DNA of 64,000 bases, from assembly GCA_002350525.1 (NCBI GenBank), contig DEFA01000050.1:199281-263280 (forward strand), in the 5' to 3' direction. The stretch comes from Lachnospiraceae bacterium UBA2864 (lineage in GTDB: Bacteria > Bacillota > Clostridia > Lachnospirales > Lachnospiraceae). The notes under the pieces are model-generated. The model did no database searches. It had not been told where the DNA came from and saw nothing but the letters and a program-made list of their open reading frames with translations. Below, in pieces: positions 51,791 to 61,262 of the stretch (position 1 is its first letter; each line of letters starts with the position of its first letter). The position numbers and the translations under genes were made by a program.

Positions 51791-53650
51791 TTATCTGTTC
51801 TCCTCGATGTACTCATCCACCTTCACTTTAAGGTCTTTGTACATACATGGTCCTGCCGTAAGTATTACCTTGTGGAACTCAACCGGATCAAATCTGCTTC
51901 CAAGCTTCTTCTCGGCATATTCTCTCATACCGTTCATCTCATTATATCCCTGTGAATAACTGAGAAGTAATCCCGGATCCTGTGCCAGGAATGTGTCGTA
52001 ATTCTGCTGAGCGAAGTTTGCATCCCATCCCTGAGATGTCATATATTCAGCGACCTTTTCAACATCCCATCCTTCATAATTTATTCCGAGATCCATTCTC
52101 TCCTGAGATAAATATCCGAACTCTGCGCTAAGATAACATATCTTTGCTATAGTCTCATCCTCATCCGTTCCCGGAAAATCAAAATCATAATATGTATTGT
52201 AACTGCTGTATACTGCCCATCCTTCAAGATATCCAAGTGAGTATGCTGATTTTCTCAGCGGATTCGGATCTGTAGACATGAAGTAATTAAACTGGAACAT
52301 GTGTCCCGGGCAGCCTTCATGTGCAAGCGTCAGCCACTTATTCTCGGGATGATTTACATTTGCACGGATCACGTTATTCTCAAGATCATCGAATGCCGGA
52401 TGCATATAGTAAGCCAATGTGTTGGTCATGATATCCGACAGAACCGGTGACAGATAGCTTGCATGGAACTGAATCTCAGGTAATTCCGGATAATTGCTCA
52501 GTGTTTTCTCCTCGATTTTCTTCAGTGCATCAGGCACTTCATTCTGATCGAAATCACCAAACAACGTTCCGTTTGCAACATGCTCAGTATAATACTGATA
52601 TACTTCCGGCTTATTCTGTATGATCATAGACATCTCTGTATTGATCTGTGCTATTCTGTCATCAAATTCAGCTATCAGTTCATCACCTGTTTTATCCGAT
52701 CCCGCAAAATACGGAATGATATATTCATTGTAATATTCCTTACCATCAGGATAATTTGCAAGACCACCCTTTACAGATGCCTTACCCTTATTAGCCGAAA
52801 CTGTCTTCTTAATGGTCTCGATACCTTCAAAAACATATTGAATGGCTTCTTTATCTTTTTCCTTATAAGACGCCTTCTCTTCTGCCGTAAGGAAGTCAGC
52901 TTCATCTACCTTTCTGTCAAACTCCTGAATAAGATAATGATTATCCTTATCCGCAAGAAATGTATCACACTGACCTATAACTACATCCGCCATACCATCC
53001 TGCATAGCATAACCCTGCTCGGCTCTCCAGTTCTCTATCTTGCAGGAATAATCAACCAATTCCGGAAATGTTTCCATAAGAGTTATATAATCATCTATAT
53101 CCTGCTTCTCACGGAATAAATACTCCGCTAAGTTTGTACCGATATTTGACTGAAGCCCCCTTACCGGATAGAACTGTTCCGAATACTTTGCATACTCATA
53201 TGACTTAAGTGAAAGCTCAAGGCTGCTCTTCTCCGTAAGGAATGTAAAGTATTCCTCCTCTGTAAGAGAAGCTCCCTCAAACTTCATAAGACGGTCATAT
53301 CTTTCCTGAGTCTTCTTTCTTCCCTGTTCAAAACTTTCTTCCGGTGAAAGACTCAGATCATCTGTTGTCCAATATGCCTTGGCTGGTCTTTCGATTCCGA
53401 ATGCCGAAAGATCCTTTATGCTTGTATGATATCCTTCCGTTGAAGACAGCATATCTTCCGTAAATGCATCTTTTATATACTGTTCAAATTCTTCATTCTC
53501 TGTTTCGGCATAAACTGTGGCTGTTGATGCTTCTGTGGCTGACTGCGTGGTTGCCGCACCCTTAGCCGGTTCTGAACATCCCGCAACCGAAAGCATCATA
53601 GCTGCCGCAAGCATAATCCCCAATGTTTTTTTATAAATCTTCTTAATCAT
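51791..53650 (-). CDS. DUF885 family lipoprotein (putative metallopeptidase)
   Basis: About 619 residues from ATG 53650 (GGAGGG upstream). Signal peptide with lipobox SVAGCSEP, a Thr/Ala-rich linker, then the DUF885 fold with LAHEGCPGHMFQ, the HExxPGH metal motif of this family. Cell-surface protein, probably a peptidase or carboxypeptidase-like hydrolase. Coupled to a small upstream ORF. Confidence 0.88.
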   Translation of the reverse strand: MIKKIYKKTLGIMLAAAMMLSVAGCSEPAKGAATTQSATEASTATVYAETENEEFEQYIKDAFTEDMLSSTEGYHTSIKDLSAFGIERPAKAYWTTDDLSLSPEESFEQGRKKTQERYDRLMKFEGASLTEEEYFTFLTEKSSLELSLKSYEYAKYSEQFYPVRGLQSNIGTNLAEYLFREKQDIDDYITLMETFPELVDYSCKIENWRAEQGYAMQDGMADVVIGQCDTFLADKDNHYLIQEFDRKVDEADFLTAEEKASYKEKDKEAIQYVFEGIETIKKTVSANKGKASVKGGLANYPDGKEYYNEYIIPYFAGSDKTGDELIAEFDDRIAQINTEMSMIIQNKPEVYQYYTEHVANGTLFGDFDQNEVPDALKKIEEKTLSNYPELPEIQFHASYLSPVLSDIMTNTLAYYMHPAFDDLENNVIRANVNHPENKWLTLAHEGCPGHMFQFNYFMSTDPNPLRKSAYSLGYLEGWAVYSSYNTYYDFDFPGTDEDETIAKICYLSAEFGYLSQERMDLGINYEGWDVEKVAEYMTSQGWDANFAQQNYDTFLAQDPGLLLSYSQGYNEMNGMREYAEKKLGSRFDPVEFHKVILTAGPCMYKDLKVKVDEYIEENR

Positions 53651-53807
53651 TCTTCTTTCCCTCCGAACCGTTTTTTTTAGCTTTTTCGATATTCTTTTTT
53701 CTGGTTCGTGGTATCGGCCGTCCAGAACCCTTTCCTTTTTTTTCCTGATATTCCCGCCAAAGCCTATCCATTGTCTGTTTGGCAAAATCATTTTGGATTC
53801 CTATCAT
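53643..53807 (-). CDS. small basic ORF, 54 residues
   Basis: ATG 53807 follows GAGCGAGGG and the stop overlaps the DUF885 start (ATGATTAA). It begins MIGIQNDFAKQT and becomes Lys/Arg/Gly rich with no membrane segment. The overlap suggests translational coupling. It may be a real small protein or just a leader ORF; no homologue recognised. Confidence 0.45.
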   Translation of the reverse strand: MIGIQNDFAKQTMDRLWREYQEKKGKGSGRPIPRTRKKNIEKAKKNGSEGKKND

Positions 53808-53862
53808 AAAATACGCCCTCGCTCTCCTTCACACATTCTTTTTGTATTTTTATTACACCGTG

Positions 53863-53936
53863 ATAATAAATCAAACATTTATATAAAATGAAAAACCTGT
53901 TGTGAACGGTTATGACTTTGTCGTGAATTGTACGAA
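53863..53936 (-). promoter_or_regulatory. weaker copy of the island's activator-promoter layout
   Basis: Minus strand ATTCACGAC and GTTCACAAC recur with a 21-bp period; TATTAT (53868-53863) lies exactly where the -10 falls in the island promoters (42 nt after the last repeat start, at 53910). The -35 position reads TCATTT. An alternative sigma-70 reading is TTCACA, 17 nt, TATAAA. Confidence 0.35.
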
Positions 53937-53977
53937 AAAAGTCCGAAACTTCAATAGCCGTTTCCTATACGCAGTAA

Positions 53978-54003
53978 AGCGCCCGGTTTCAAACCGGACG
54001 CTC
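53978..54003 (-). terminator. terminator of AraC gene
   Basis: GCG-CCGGTTT/AAACCGG-CGC stem with a one-base loop and one internal mismatch, followed by TTTACTG on the minus strand. T-tract weak. The rest of the 53.8-54.0 kb gap shows only the DUF885 promoter region. Confidence 0.6.
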
Positions 54004-54028
54004 TGCGGATAAAGATTCCTGATGAGAA

Positions 54029-54901
54029 TTATACTTTTTTGACCGGAACAAGCTCTATATATCCCCTGTCCCCTCGTGGCTCAAGTTGTATCCGAGGGTT
54101 TGTAACATCCCACTTGTATCCAATAAACTCAGGATTATATTTCTTTTCAGCTTCCCAGATCTCATTGATAGCCGCAACATAATTCTCCTCCTTAAAAGGC
54201 TCTCCTCTGAAAAGAAGATATGTCGCCTCCGGAAGATCTATAATCTCAAATCCTTCCGGAACGCTTCCGCCATAATCCTCTTCAACTTCCACACCCTGAA
54301 CATAAATATTTGTAACAGGCTTTCTCATTGTCTCCGGAAGCCACATACATACAGGCTCTCCGCTTATGGACTTTATACTTGTAAGCAGGCCCCATACATC
54401 GCAGCCTACTTCCTCACAATAGCTGAAATACTCGTCAGCTTTTACTCCGCGCTTAATTATTACTTTTCTCGCAGGCTTTTCTATAACCTGAATAAATACA
54501 TTTCTGATCTCGCTCATATCGCTCATTTTCCTTTCTTCATTGATGATAAGATTTGGTGTGAAGAGCCAGATCGGAATCGGACATAAGGCATATTCTTTTG
54601 GATTACAGCCAAATTCACGTCTGAATGCCCGCTGATATCCGTCTACGCTTCCGAATCCCATATCCATGGCGACATCGAGAACTGACAGCTTCTCATCTCT
54701 CAGTCTCAGAGCAGACTTTGACAGTTTAAGGCGCCTGATATAAACCGCCGGTGTCATTCCCAGATGTTTTTCAAAAAGTCTCCTTGCATACCAAGGTGAG
54801 AAAGAAGAGCATCTTGCAAGATCCGCTATAGTTATTTCTTCGTTTATATGTTCACTTATGTAATCCTGCATTACTCTTACTGCATCTCTTTGTCCGTCCA
54901 T
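54029..54901 (-). CDS. AraC-family regulator with GyrI-like effector domain
   Basis: 290 residues. N-terminal AraC double helix-turn-helix (ADLARCSSFSPWYARRLFEK; AMDMGFGSVDGYQRAFRREF) and a C-terminal SoxS/Rob-GyrI-like ligand domain about 130-290. Rob-type regulators of this layout respond to small hydrophobic compounds or drugs. Confidence 0.88.
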   Translation of the reverse strand: MDGQRDAVRVMQDYISEHINEEITIADLARCSSFSPWYARRLFEKHLGMTPAVYIRRLKLSKSALRLRDEKLSVLDVAMDMGFGSVDGYQRAFRREFGCNPKEYALCPIPIWLFTPNLIINEERKMSDMSEIRNVFIQVIEKPARKVIIKRGVKADEYFSYCEEVGCDVWGLLTSIKSISGEPVCMWLPETMRKPVTNIYVQGVEVEEDYGGSVPEGFEIIDLPEATYLLFRGEPFKEENYVAAINEIWEAEKKYNPEFIGYKWDVTNPRIQLEPRGDRGYIELVPVKKV

Positions 54902-54955
54902 TGGCTCATCTCCTTATGAGCGTATATTAGCAAAATTCATATTATTAATTCTCGA

Positions 54956-57900
54956 CTATTTTTGCTCTTCTGATTTCGATTCGAATTTATATACCAGCTG
55001 CCGTTCTATATCCTCGTCATTTACCTTGACCCTGTATCTTCCGTTTGTTATGGCTATACTATCATCCGGTGCCAGTATATCATGTCCCATCGAGTTATGA
55101 AGATTTACTCTTGTATCCACACCGGTAAGCGTCACTTTGGTGTCTTCATTATATCCACCTACAGCCAGCGCTTTCTCTCCCGCGCTTTCAATACGGATTG
55201 ATGCGGTGCCTATATCTATTTCCGTTTTTCCTTCAAGCGCACCCATTGCACTTGAAGTATCAGCTCCTACATTAAATTCTGCAATAGCATTAAAAATATT
55301 CACATAGCTCTTATCGCCTGTCAAGGTTCCCATTCCCACTATCTCAATTCCGTCTCCTAAGAATCTGAACGAACTTCTGGTCATCTTTATCGACGATGAT
55401 TTTTCCAAGGATCCGACACCCACGCCTCTGTTAAAGGATATGTCTTCTTCTATGCTGCAGTTTGTGATATTTATATCGGACTCCGCATAAAATGCACCGA
55501 TTCCGACACCAGTATCACCGTTGCACGCTATACGCAATTCACCGCCCTGCACATTAATCTTTCCACCGAATCCCGAACCTATTCCGATTCCCAGAGTTCC
55601 TTTTCCGATAACTGTCAGAGTACCTTCCAAAAGGAAATTAATTTCTCCGTGAGTTTTCTTAAGGTCATTTCCTATACCGTAATACTCCTGATTACTCGGT
55701 TCTATACGAAGTTCTCCTCCGCCTTCAAGGGTAAGCCTCGCTGATTCCGGTACTTCTATTCCGGTGTTCTTCAGTTCATTATATCCTTCTATAACGAGCG
55801 TAACATCAGAGTTCTCGCCCAGTTCTATACACGGCCTGTTCTTTATATTCGAAAGCGAAACATTTTCAAGAGTTACCCTTCCGCTGTAACCTGCCTCGAT
55901 CCTGATATGCAGATCGGTTTTTATGGACGGCGTTCCGATTATGCTTACGTCATTATATACCATGCCGTCTTCGCCTATTACTATGTCGGTATATTCATCT
56001 CTTGCAAGTGTCTGTAATGAGATTCGGTTCGTCTTTCCTGCCACAAAGATCTGCTTGCTCTTTCCGTCAATTCTCTCCTGGGAATAGCTCTTGATCTCAT
56101 TTATGATCTTCTCGTCTATACGCCCGACGAATTCCGCTTCCGGACGACCTGTATAGAATCCCTGTAAAAGATCCGCACCGAGATGAATGACCGTCCGCAG
56201 TTCTTCCGATGACTCGATTCCTTCAGCAAGAGCTTTTATATTATTGCTGTGACAGAATTCTATTATCTCTCTTACGAAATGCTGTTTCTGAGGCTTGTTC
56301 TGTATCTCGCTCAGAAGGGACCTGTCTATCTTAACGTAGTTCGGCATATACCTTAAAAGATTACTGATATTGGAATATCCCGTTCCGTAATCATCAACCG
56401 CAATCTCTATATTCAGACCGCCAAAGAATGCTTTAAGTTCATCAAGATCCTTTTCGTCAAGTTCAGCCTCTTCGGTAAGTTCAACTACTATTCTGTCCGA
56501 ATTTTCAGAAAGCCTTTTTGCTATCTCATCAAAGTTATCCACCTTGACTCCCGGGATACTGTTGATGAAAATCTTTGCATTTCCGATCTTATCTTTGCTT
56601 TCATCTATTATATCCATGACATTTAAAAATGTCGCACTTTCTATATTCGAAAATCTCCCCTGCATTCCCGCATATTTAAGGATAACAAGCGGATTGATCT
56701 TCCGTCTTGTTCCCGAACGCATAAGTGCTTCATACGAATATATACTTCCATCCTCCACACTTACGATAGGCTGGAAATAATAGTTTAGAAGATTTCTTCT
56801 GATTATCTCTTCTACCAGATCATAATCCGCCTTCTCGGTTGCCGTCAGGTTCTCATACTCCGCATCCAGCTTTGCAAACTTTGCGGTCTTCATCTCACTT
56901 ACTTTATCGCGGAGGCTCTTGATCTCCATGACCCTGCGAAGACATTCCAGTCCCTGGGATACAATCTTGATCCATCTGCGATATCTCTCATCTATACTCC
57001 GCGGTACATTTCCGTAACTTACTGCTGCATATCCGAAACATGCATTTTCGAAGAATACCGGCGTAAAGAAATATGCTTTCGGTTCATCCGTATAATCCGT
57101 AAGTCCCGGCAGCATCTTACTCGTATCAAAGGTTTCTTCTATCCCGACTTTACAGTCTTTGTTACTTCGATTGTAATGAATGGCATGGATCATCTTCTTC
57201 GGATATCCTTCGTTCTTCGGCATATCCACCTGTCCAAGACCGGCTATTCCGTCGACCAGACACAGATCAAAACTCTCCGCACCCTTGATCTGGTAAGCAT
57301 ACGAATAGATCGTACTTATATAACCCAGTACATCTGTCTGAATAAGTACGTTGTCACGCATGGAATTGTTGATCGAGTAAAATCCTTCCTCCGATATTTC
57401 CGTTTCCCACGAATCCCGCCGTACATTTATGCCCGATACGTTCTGTTTCATACATCCGCAGGTTTCGCCGAGGACAAGCTTTGCTCTTCCTTCAAAATGT
57501 CCCGGTTTTTTACCGACACGTATATCCTGCAGTGCCCCGACTGCATATTCACCCATTTCCTCGGCCGGTGAAATGTATGACGTCAATATCTTCGGACTTG
57601 TCTGCCCTTCCTCCGACGAGTCGGCTCCGACAACCATAATATCTTCGGGAATCCTGATTCCCTTTTCTTCAAGTGCTTTACACAGTCCTATCGCCATAGG
57701 ATCGTTCGCGGTGATTATAGCCTGCGGCAGAGGCTTTCCACTGTTCAAAAGATATTCCAGACATAACTCTCCGCTCTCATACCAGAAATCACCTTCTATT
57801 ATCCTGTCATCCGGAACCGTAAGTTTATGTTCCTTCATGGATTCTTTAAATGCACTTAATCTTTCGATAGAATGACGATGTTTCTTTTTTCCTGTCAGAA

Positions 57901-58315
57901 ATGCGATATCCGTAAGTCCATGCACCTCTATAAGGTGATCAGTCAGTTCCTTTACAGGTGTATAGCTGTCTATAAAAACACTTTCGAAATAGTTACTTTC
58001 CAGATCCACCACCAGCACCGGACCGTCAAAAGTCTTACAGAGTTTTTTTTCAAGTTCTTCAGACACTTTCGGAGTCTGAACCGTGTCCTTCAGGATTACG
58101 ATACCATCAAAAAAATCAGGATTGGCCAGAGTGAATATATTTGACTCACCCTTATCACGTTCAGCCGTATCCTGATATTTTTTATACATTGCAAAAACAC
58201 AGACATCCCGATTAATCCCGAACGCCTGCCTGGTAAACCCCGTTATAAACCGCTGTTGTAAACTTTCGTCAGCCTGCCCCACAAAAAGGGCCAGTCTCTT
58301 TCTTGTTTTTCCCAT
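54956..58315 (-). CDS. LacI-type sensor / EAL protein with beta-repeat C-terminus
   Basis: About 1119 residues. 1-290: LacI/RbsB-like periplasmic-binding fold without helix-turn-helix (LALFVGQADESLQ; VVGADSSEEGQ). About 300-460: GAF-like linker and coiled coil. About 505-750: EAL domain with all main residues (YEALMR, INSIPG, VVELTEE, VDDYGTGYSN, VKIDRSL, LAEGIES, LLQGFYTGRP), so a c-di-GMP phosphodiesterase. About 775-1119: repeated beta-strands with many Gly and GxGIGxG turns, resembling a beta-helix. Cytoplasmic, no signal peptide. ATG 58315 follows AGAGGG. Confidence 0.8.
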   Translation of the reverse strand: MGKTRKRLALFVGQADESLQQRFITGFTRQAFGINRDVCVFAMYKKYQDTAERDKGESNIFTLANPDFFDGIVILKDTVQTPKVSEELEKKLCKTFDGPVLVVDLESNYFESVFIDSYTPVKELTDHLIEVHGLTDIAFLTGKKKHRHSIERLSAFKESMKEHKLTVPDDRIIEGDFWYESGELCLEYLLNSGKPLPQAIITANDPMAIGLCKALEEKGIRIPEDIMVVGADSSEEGQTSPKILTSYISPAEEMGEYAVGALQDIRVGKKPGHFEGRAKLVLGETCGCMKQNVSGINVRRDSWETEISEEGFYSINNSMRDNVLIQTDVLGYISTIYSYAYQIKGAESFDLCLVDGIAGLGQVDMPKNEGYPKKMIHAIHYNRSNKDCKVGIEETFDTSKMLPGLTDYTDEPKAYFFTPVFFENACFGYAAVSYGNVPRSIDERYRRWIKIVSQGLECLRRVMEIKSLRDKVSEMKTAKFAKLDAEYENLTATEKADYDLVEEIIRRNLLNYYFQPIVSVEDGSIYSYEALMRSGTRRKINPLVILKYAGMQGRFSNIESATFLNVMDIIDESKDKIGNAKIFINSIPGVKVDNFDEIAKRLSENSDRIVVELTEEAELDEKDLDELKAFFGGLNIEIAVDDYGTGYSNISNLLRYMPNYVKIDRSLLSEIQNKPQKQHFVREIIEFCHSNNIKALAEGIESSEELRTVIHLGADLLQGFYTGRPEAEFVGRIDEKIINEIKSYSQERIDGKSKQIFVAGKTNRISLQTLARDEYTDIVIGEDGMVYNDVSIIGTPSIKTDLHIRIEAGYSGRVTLENVSLSNIKNRPCIELGENSDVTLVIEGYNELKNTGIEVPESARLTLEGGGELRIEPSNQEYYGIGNDLKKTHGEINFLLEGTLTVIGKGTLGIGIGSGFGGKINVQGGELRIACNGDTGVGIGAFYAESDINITNCSIEEDISFNRGVGVGSLEKSSSIKMTRSSFRFLGDGIEIVGMGTLTGDKSYVNIFNAIAEFNVGADTSSAMGALEGKTEIDIGTASIRIESAGEKALAVGGYNEDTKVTLTGVDTRVNLHNSMGHDILAPDDSIAITNGRYRVKVNDEDIERQLVYKFESKSEEQK

Positions 58316-58590
58316 ACCACACCCTCTTTGAAACAAATATGTATCTGTCCTTCTCCTCAAGCGGATATACTGTCAGCTGTATGACATGCGGCTGCTGCGA
58401 ATCATCCATCTTAACTTTAAGTCTTCTGCTGTACTTTCCCTTAAACTCCCCATAATAAGAGATAAATACACCATACCATCACCCCTCTGATATAATTTTC
58501 ATTCCGGTAGTAAAACACTCTGTAAACATCCGATTTTGCTGAATCGTATAAGCCGATTTTACCATTATAGATATGTTTTCTCAAGGACAT
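58269..58590 (-). pseudogene. small gene broken by a frameshift
   Basis: From ATG 58590 the minus strand reads protein-like sequence (MSLRKHIYNG, LYDSAKSDVYRVFYYRNENY) up to about 58480, then loses sense and stops at 58441. Directly in another frame it continues convincingly (YYGEFKGKYSRRL, PHVIQLTVYPLEEKDRYIFV) and ends at 58269, inside the next gene. One indel near the GGGGTGATGG run would restore a protein of about 106 residues. It lies 5 nt after the LysR stop. Unknown family; sequencing error is possible. Confidence 0.5.
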
Positions 58591-58595
58591 ACTTT

Positions 58596-59516
58596 TCAGT
58601 TCTGTCCCTGATCATATGTGTCCTTTTCTGAAATTATGTCAACCAATCCCTGCATTGCTTTGTTGATATTCTTGTCTTTATGAACAAGCACCTGCGAATA
58701 AATCGGAAATGCATTTCCCTTCCAATTCAGTCTCACGAGCTTTCCGGTTGTCACCTCTTCTTCTGCCGCCATATCCGGCATAAATGCAATACCCATTTCA
58801 TTCATGGCAAACTGTTTCAGAATTTCCTTACTGCTGGTTTCCAGCCCGATCTTCGGTATGATCTTCTCTTTGGATAAATCGGCTATAAGCATATTTCTGA
58901 AACTGCAATTATGCGAAGTCAGTAAAAGCGATTGATTCTCCAGGTCCTTTTCGGATATTCTTTTTCGTCCGGCAAGCGGATGTGCGGGACTTACATAGAA
59001 TCCCAGACTTTCCTTTCTGTTATGCAGCTGTTTCAGATCATCCCTCTCTATAAGCGGATTTAGTGTATATACCATATCCAGACTACCTGTCTTTAACATA
59101 TCCGGAAATGTATCATGCATTATAAATATGAGCTGAATATCTACTTTGGGATATGCCTTCGTAAAACTGAGCAGATTTCTCGGAAATCTGTTGTAGCAGA
59201 GAGACTCCGAAACTCCCAGTCTGATAACGCCGGACGGTTCCTCCATGGAAGGAATATCTGTCAGAATCTCTCGTTCAAGCTGCTGCATCTTCTGTGCATA
59301 TGAAAGCAGACGTTCTCCCGCTGACGTAAGACTCACCTGTTTTCCCAATCTGTCAAAAAGCTCCACGCCGAGTTCTTCCTCAAGCAGTTTGATCTGCGTC
59401 GTAACGGTTGACTGAGCATATCCTAGTGCCTCCGCGGCTGAAGAAAAACTGCCCGTTTCCGCTATTTTCAGAAATGTGGATAACTGAACTATAGTCAATT
59501 TCTCATTCTCCTTCAT
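58596..59516 (-). CDS. LysR-family transcriptional regulator
   Basis: 306 residues. N-terminal winged helix-turn-helix (QLSTFLKIAETGSFSSAAEA) and LysR substrate-binding domain. Divergent from the decarboxylase beta-subunit gene across a 252-nt gap, the usual position for the regulator of that gene. Confidence 0.9.
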   Translation of the reverse strand: MKENEKLTIVQLSTFLKIAETGSFSSAAEALGYAQSTVTTQIKLLEEELGVELFDRLGKQVSLTSAGERLLSYAQKMQQLEREILTDIPSMEEPSGVIRLGVSESLCYNRFPRNLLSFTKAYPKVDIQLIFIMHDTFPDMLKTGSLDMVYTLNPLIERDDLKQLHNRKESLGFYVSPAHPLAGRKRISEKDLENQSLLLTSHNCSFRNMLIADLSKEKIIPKIGLETSSKEILKQFAMNEMGIAFMPDMAAEEEVTTGKLVRLNWKGNAFPIYSQVLVHKDKNINKAMQGLVDIISEKDTYDQGQN

Positions 59517-59679
59517 TCATACATTCAATATTATTAAATATCTTTTTTTGTTCTATCATTTTTTTCGATAATTCACTTACTGCCATTATATACTTAATCA
59601 GAGGGAATCTCAATCTTGCGTCAGCTTTTTCCCGCCCACGCAACCGAAATAAGTTTTTCTTACCTCTGCAACCGTAATA

Positions 59680-59708
59680 TTGTTAATAAAATATAATAAT
59701 GGTATAAT
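59680..59708 (+). promoter_or_regulatory. promoter of decarboxylase beta-subunit gene
   Basis: TTGTTA (59680-59685), 17-nt spacer, perfect TATAAT (59703-59708). Upstream GCAACCG occurs twice 28 bp apart (59640, 59668), possible LysR contact sites. Confidence 0.75.
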
Positions 59709-59768
59709 GGTTATCGGTTTGCTCGGCAGATTTTTACTCAGTACAACATTTGAAAGGGGTACATATAT

Positions 59769-60902
59769 ATGGAGGGATTATTATCACTGTTTTCAAATAT
59801 TACCAACTTAGGATTTAAGCAGGTAATCATGTGGATCATCGGAGGAGTCCTCATTTACCTTGCAATTAAGAAGAAAATGGAGCCGACTCTTCTTCTTCCG
59901 ATAGGTTTCGGTACCATACTTGTCAATCTTCCGATGTCGGGAGCCATCTCACAGATGGTGGGTGATATCTTTCAGGAAGGACCTATATCGATTCTTTTCG
60001 AAAACGGTATAGCCAACGAACTTTTTCCGCTTCTGTTGTTTGTCGGAATCGGAGCTATGATTGACTTCGGGCCGCTTCTCTCCAATCCGAAACTTATGAT
60101 ATTCGGTGCAGCTGCTCAGTTCGGTATATTCTTCACACTGAGCATGGCTTCTCTCTTCGGATTTGAACTTAAGGATGCAGCATCCATCGCTATAATCGGT
60201 GCAGCCGATGGCCCGACATCCATTTTTGTTGCCAATTACTTCGGAACAAGATATATCGGTGCGATCATCGTTGCTGCATATTCATACATGGCTCTTGTAC
60301 CTATCGTACAGCCACCTATTATAAAGCTTCTTACTACTAAAAACGAAAGAAAGATCCATATGGAATATACTTCGAAGAATGTATCAAAAACCGCAAAGAT
60401 ACTCTTCCCTATATTCGTTACCATTCTTACGGGACTTGTTGCTCCAAATGCGGTAGCACTTATAGGATTCCTTATGTTCGGTAATCTTATAAGAGAATGC
60501 GGTGTACTTGATTCACTTTCGGAAACCGCAAAGACAGATCTGTCGAATCTCATCACTCTCTTTCTCGGAATCACAATTGCCGAAAAAATGCAGGCTGATG
60601 CTTTCCTCGATCCGCAGACTCTGCTGATACTCTGCCTCGGACTTATCGCATTTATCTTCGATACTGCCGGCGGAGTGCTCTTCGCTAAACTGATCAACCT
60701 CTTCTCCAAGAAGAAGATCAATCCTATGATAGGAGCTGCGGGAATTTCCGCTTTCCCTATGTCAGCCAGAGTTGTTCATAAACTCGGACTTGAGGAGGAT
60801 AGTTCAAACTTCCTTCTCACACATACAATCGGTATAAATGTTTCAGGTCAGATTGCTTCGGTAATTGCCGGTGGTCTGATTCTCAACCTGATTGCACGAT
60901 AG
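59769..60902 (+). CDS. Na+-transporting decarboxylase beta subunit (OadB/GcdB/MmdB family)
   Basis: 377 residues, strongly hydrophobic with about nine membrane helices. The conserved ion-channel motif GAADGPTSIFVANYF (Asp in a membrane helix) and the GGVLFAKLINLF segment are diagnostic. It couples decarboxylation of a biotin-bound carboxyl group to sodium export. The alpha (carboxyltransferase) and biotin-carrier genes are not here. AAAGGGG precedes ATG. Confidence 0.92.
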   Translation: MEGLLSLFSNITNLGFKQVIMWIIGGVLIYLAIKKKMEPTLLLPIGFGTILVNLPMSGAISQMVGDIFQEGPISILFENGIANELFPLLLFVGIGAMIDFGPLLSNPKLMIFGAAAQFGIFFTLSMASLFGFELKDAASIAIIGAADGPTSIFVANYFGTRYIGAIIVAAYSYMALVPIVQPPIIKLLTTKNERKIHMEYTSKNVSKTAKILFPIFVTILTGLVAPNAVALIGFLMFGNLIRECGVLDSLSETAKTDLSNLITLFLGITIAEKMQADAFLDPQTLLILCLGLIAFIFDTAGGVLFAKLINLFSKKKINPMIGAAGISAFPMSARVVHKLGLEEDSSNFLLTHTIGINVSGQIASVIAGGLILNLIAR

Positions 60903-60914
60903 GAGGGTACAATT

Positions 60915-61205
60915 ATGAAGATAGATACAGGCGCATTTATTAAATCTCTTCCGATCATGGGCATAGGTCTGCTTGGTATATTTATCGTAACTGCAGTTAT
61001 AATTATCGGAATTTACATTCTCAGAGCGATCACTTCGAAAGATCCGACTTCCGACCCGACCGGGAATTCCACTCCATCCGAAAAGGAAGAAGAAAAAGCC
61101 GATCCTTCTGCACAAAAAGAATCAGCAATGGATCTTATGGAAGAACGCGAGATGAAGGATTATCTTAAAACCGATGATACCTTATATATCTCCAAAGATC
61201 TTTAG
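60915..61205 (+). CDS. small membrane protein, OadG-like
   Basis: 96 residues: one membrane helix (about 14-37, IMGIGLLGIFIVTAVIIIGI) and a charged cytoplasmic tail rich in Glu and Lys. Twelve nt downstream of the beta subunit, the position and form of a decarboxylase gamma subunit (OadG), which anchors the complex. GGAGGGT precedes ATG. Confidence 0.65.
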   Translation: MKIDTGAFIKSLPIMGIGLLGIFIVTAVIIIGIYILRAITSKDPTSDPTGNSTPSEKEEEKADPSAQKESAMDLMEEREMKDYLKTDDTLYISKDL

Positions 61206-61230
61206 AAATGGCGCCTCCGGGCGCATATCA

Positions 61231-61262
61231 AAAAAGGCCGGACAAATGTCCGGCTTTTTATT
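61231..61262. terminator. bidirectional intrinsic terminator
   Basis: GCCGGAC/GTCCGGC stem (61237-61243... paired with 61248-61254), A-tract before and T-tract after, between convergent genes. Confidence 0.88.
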
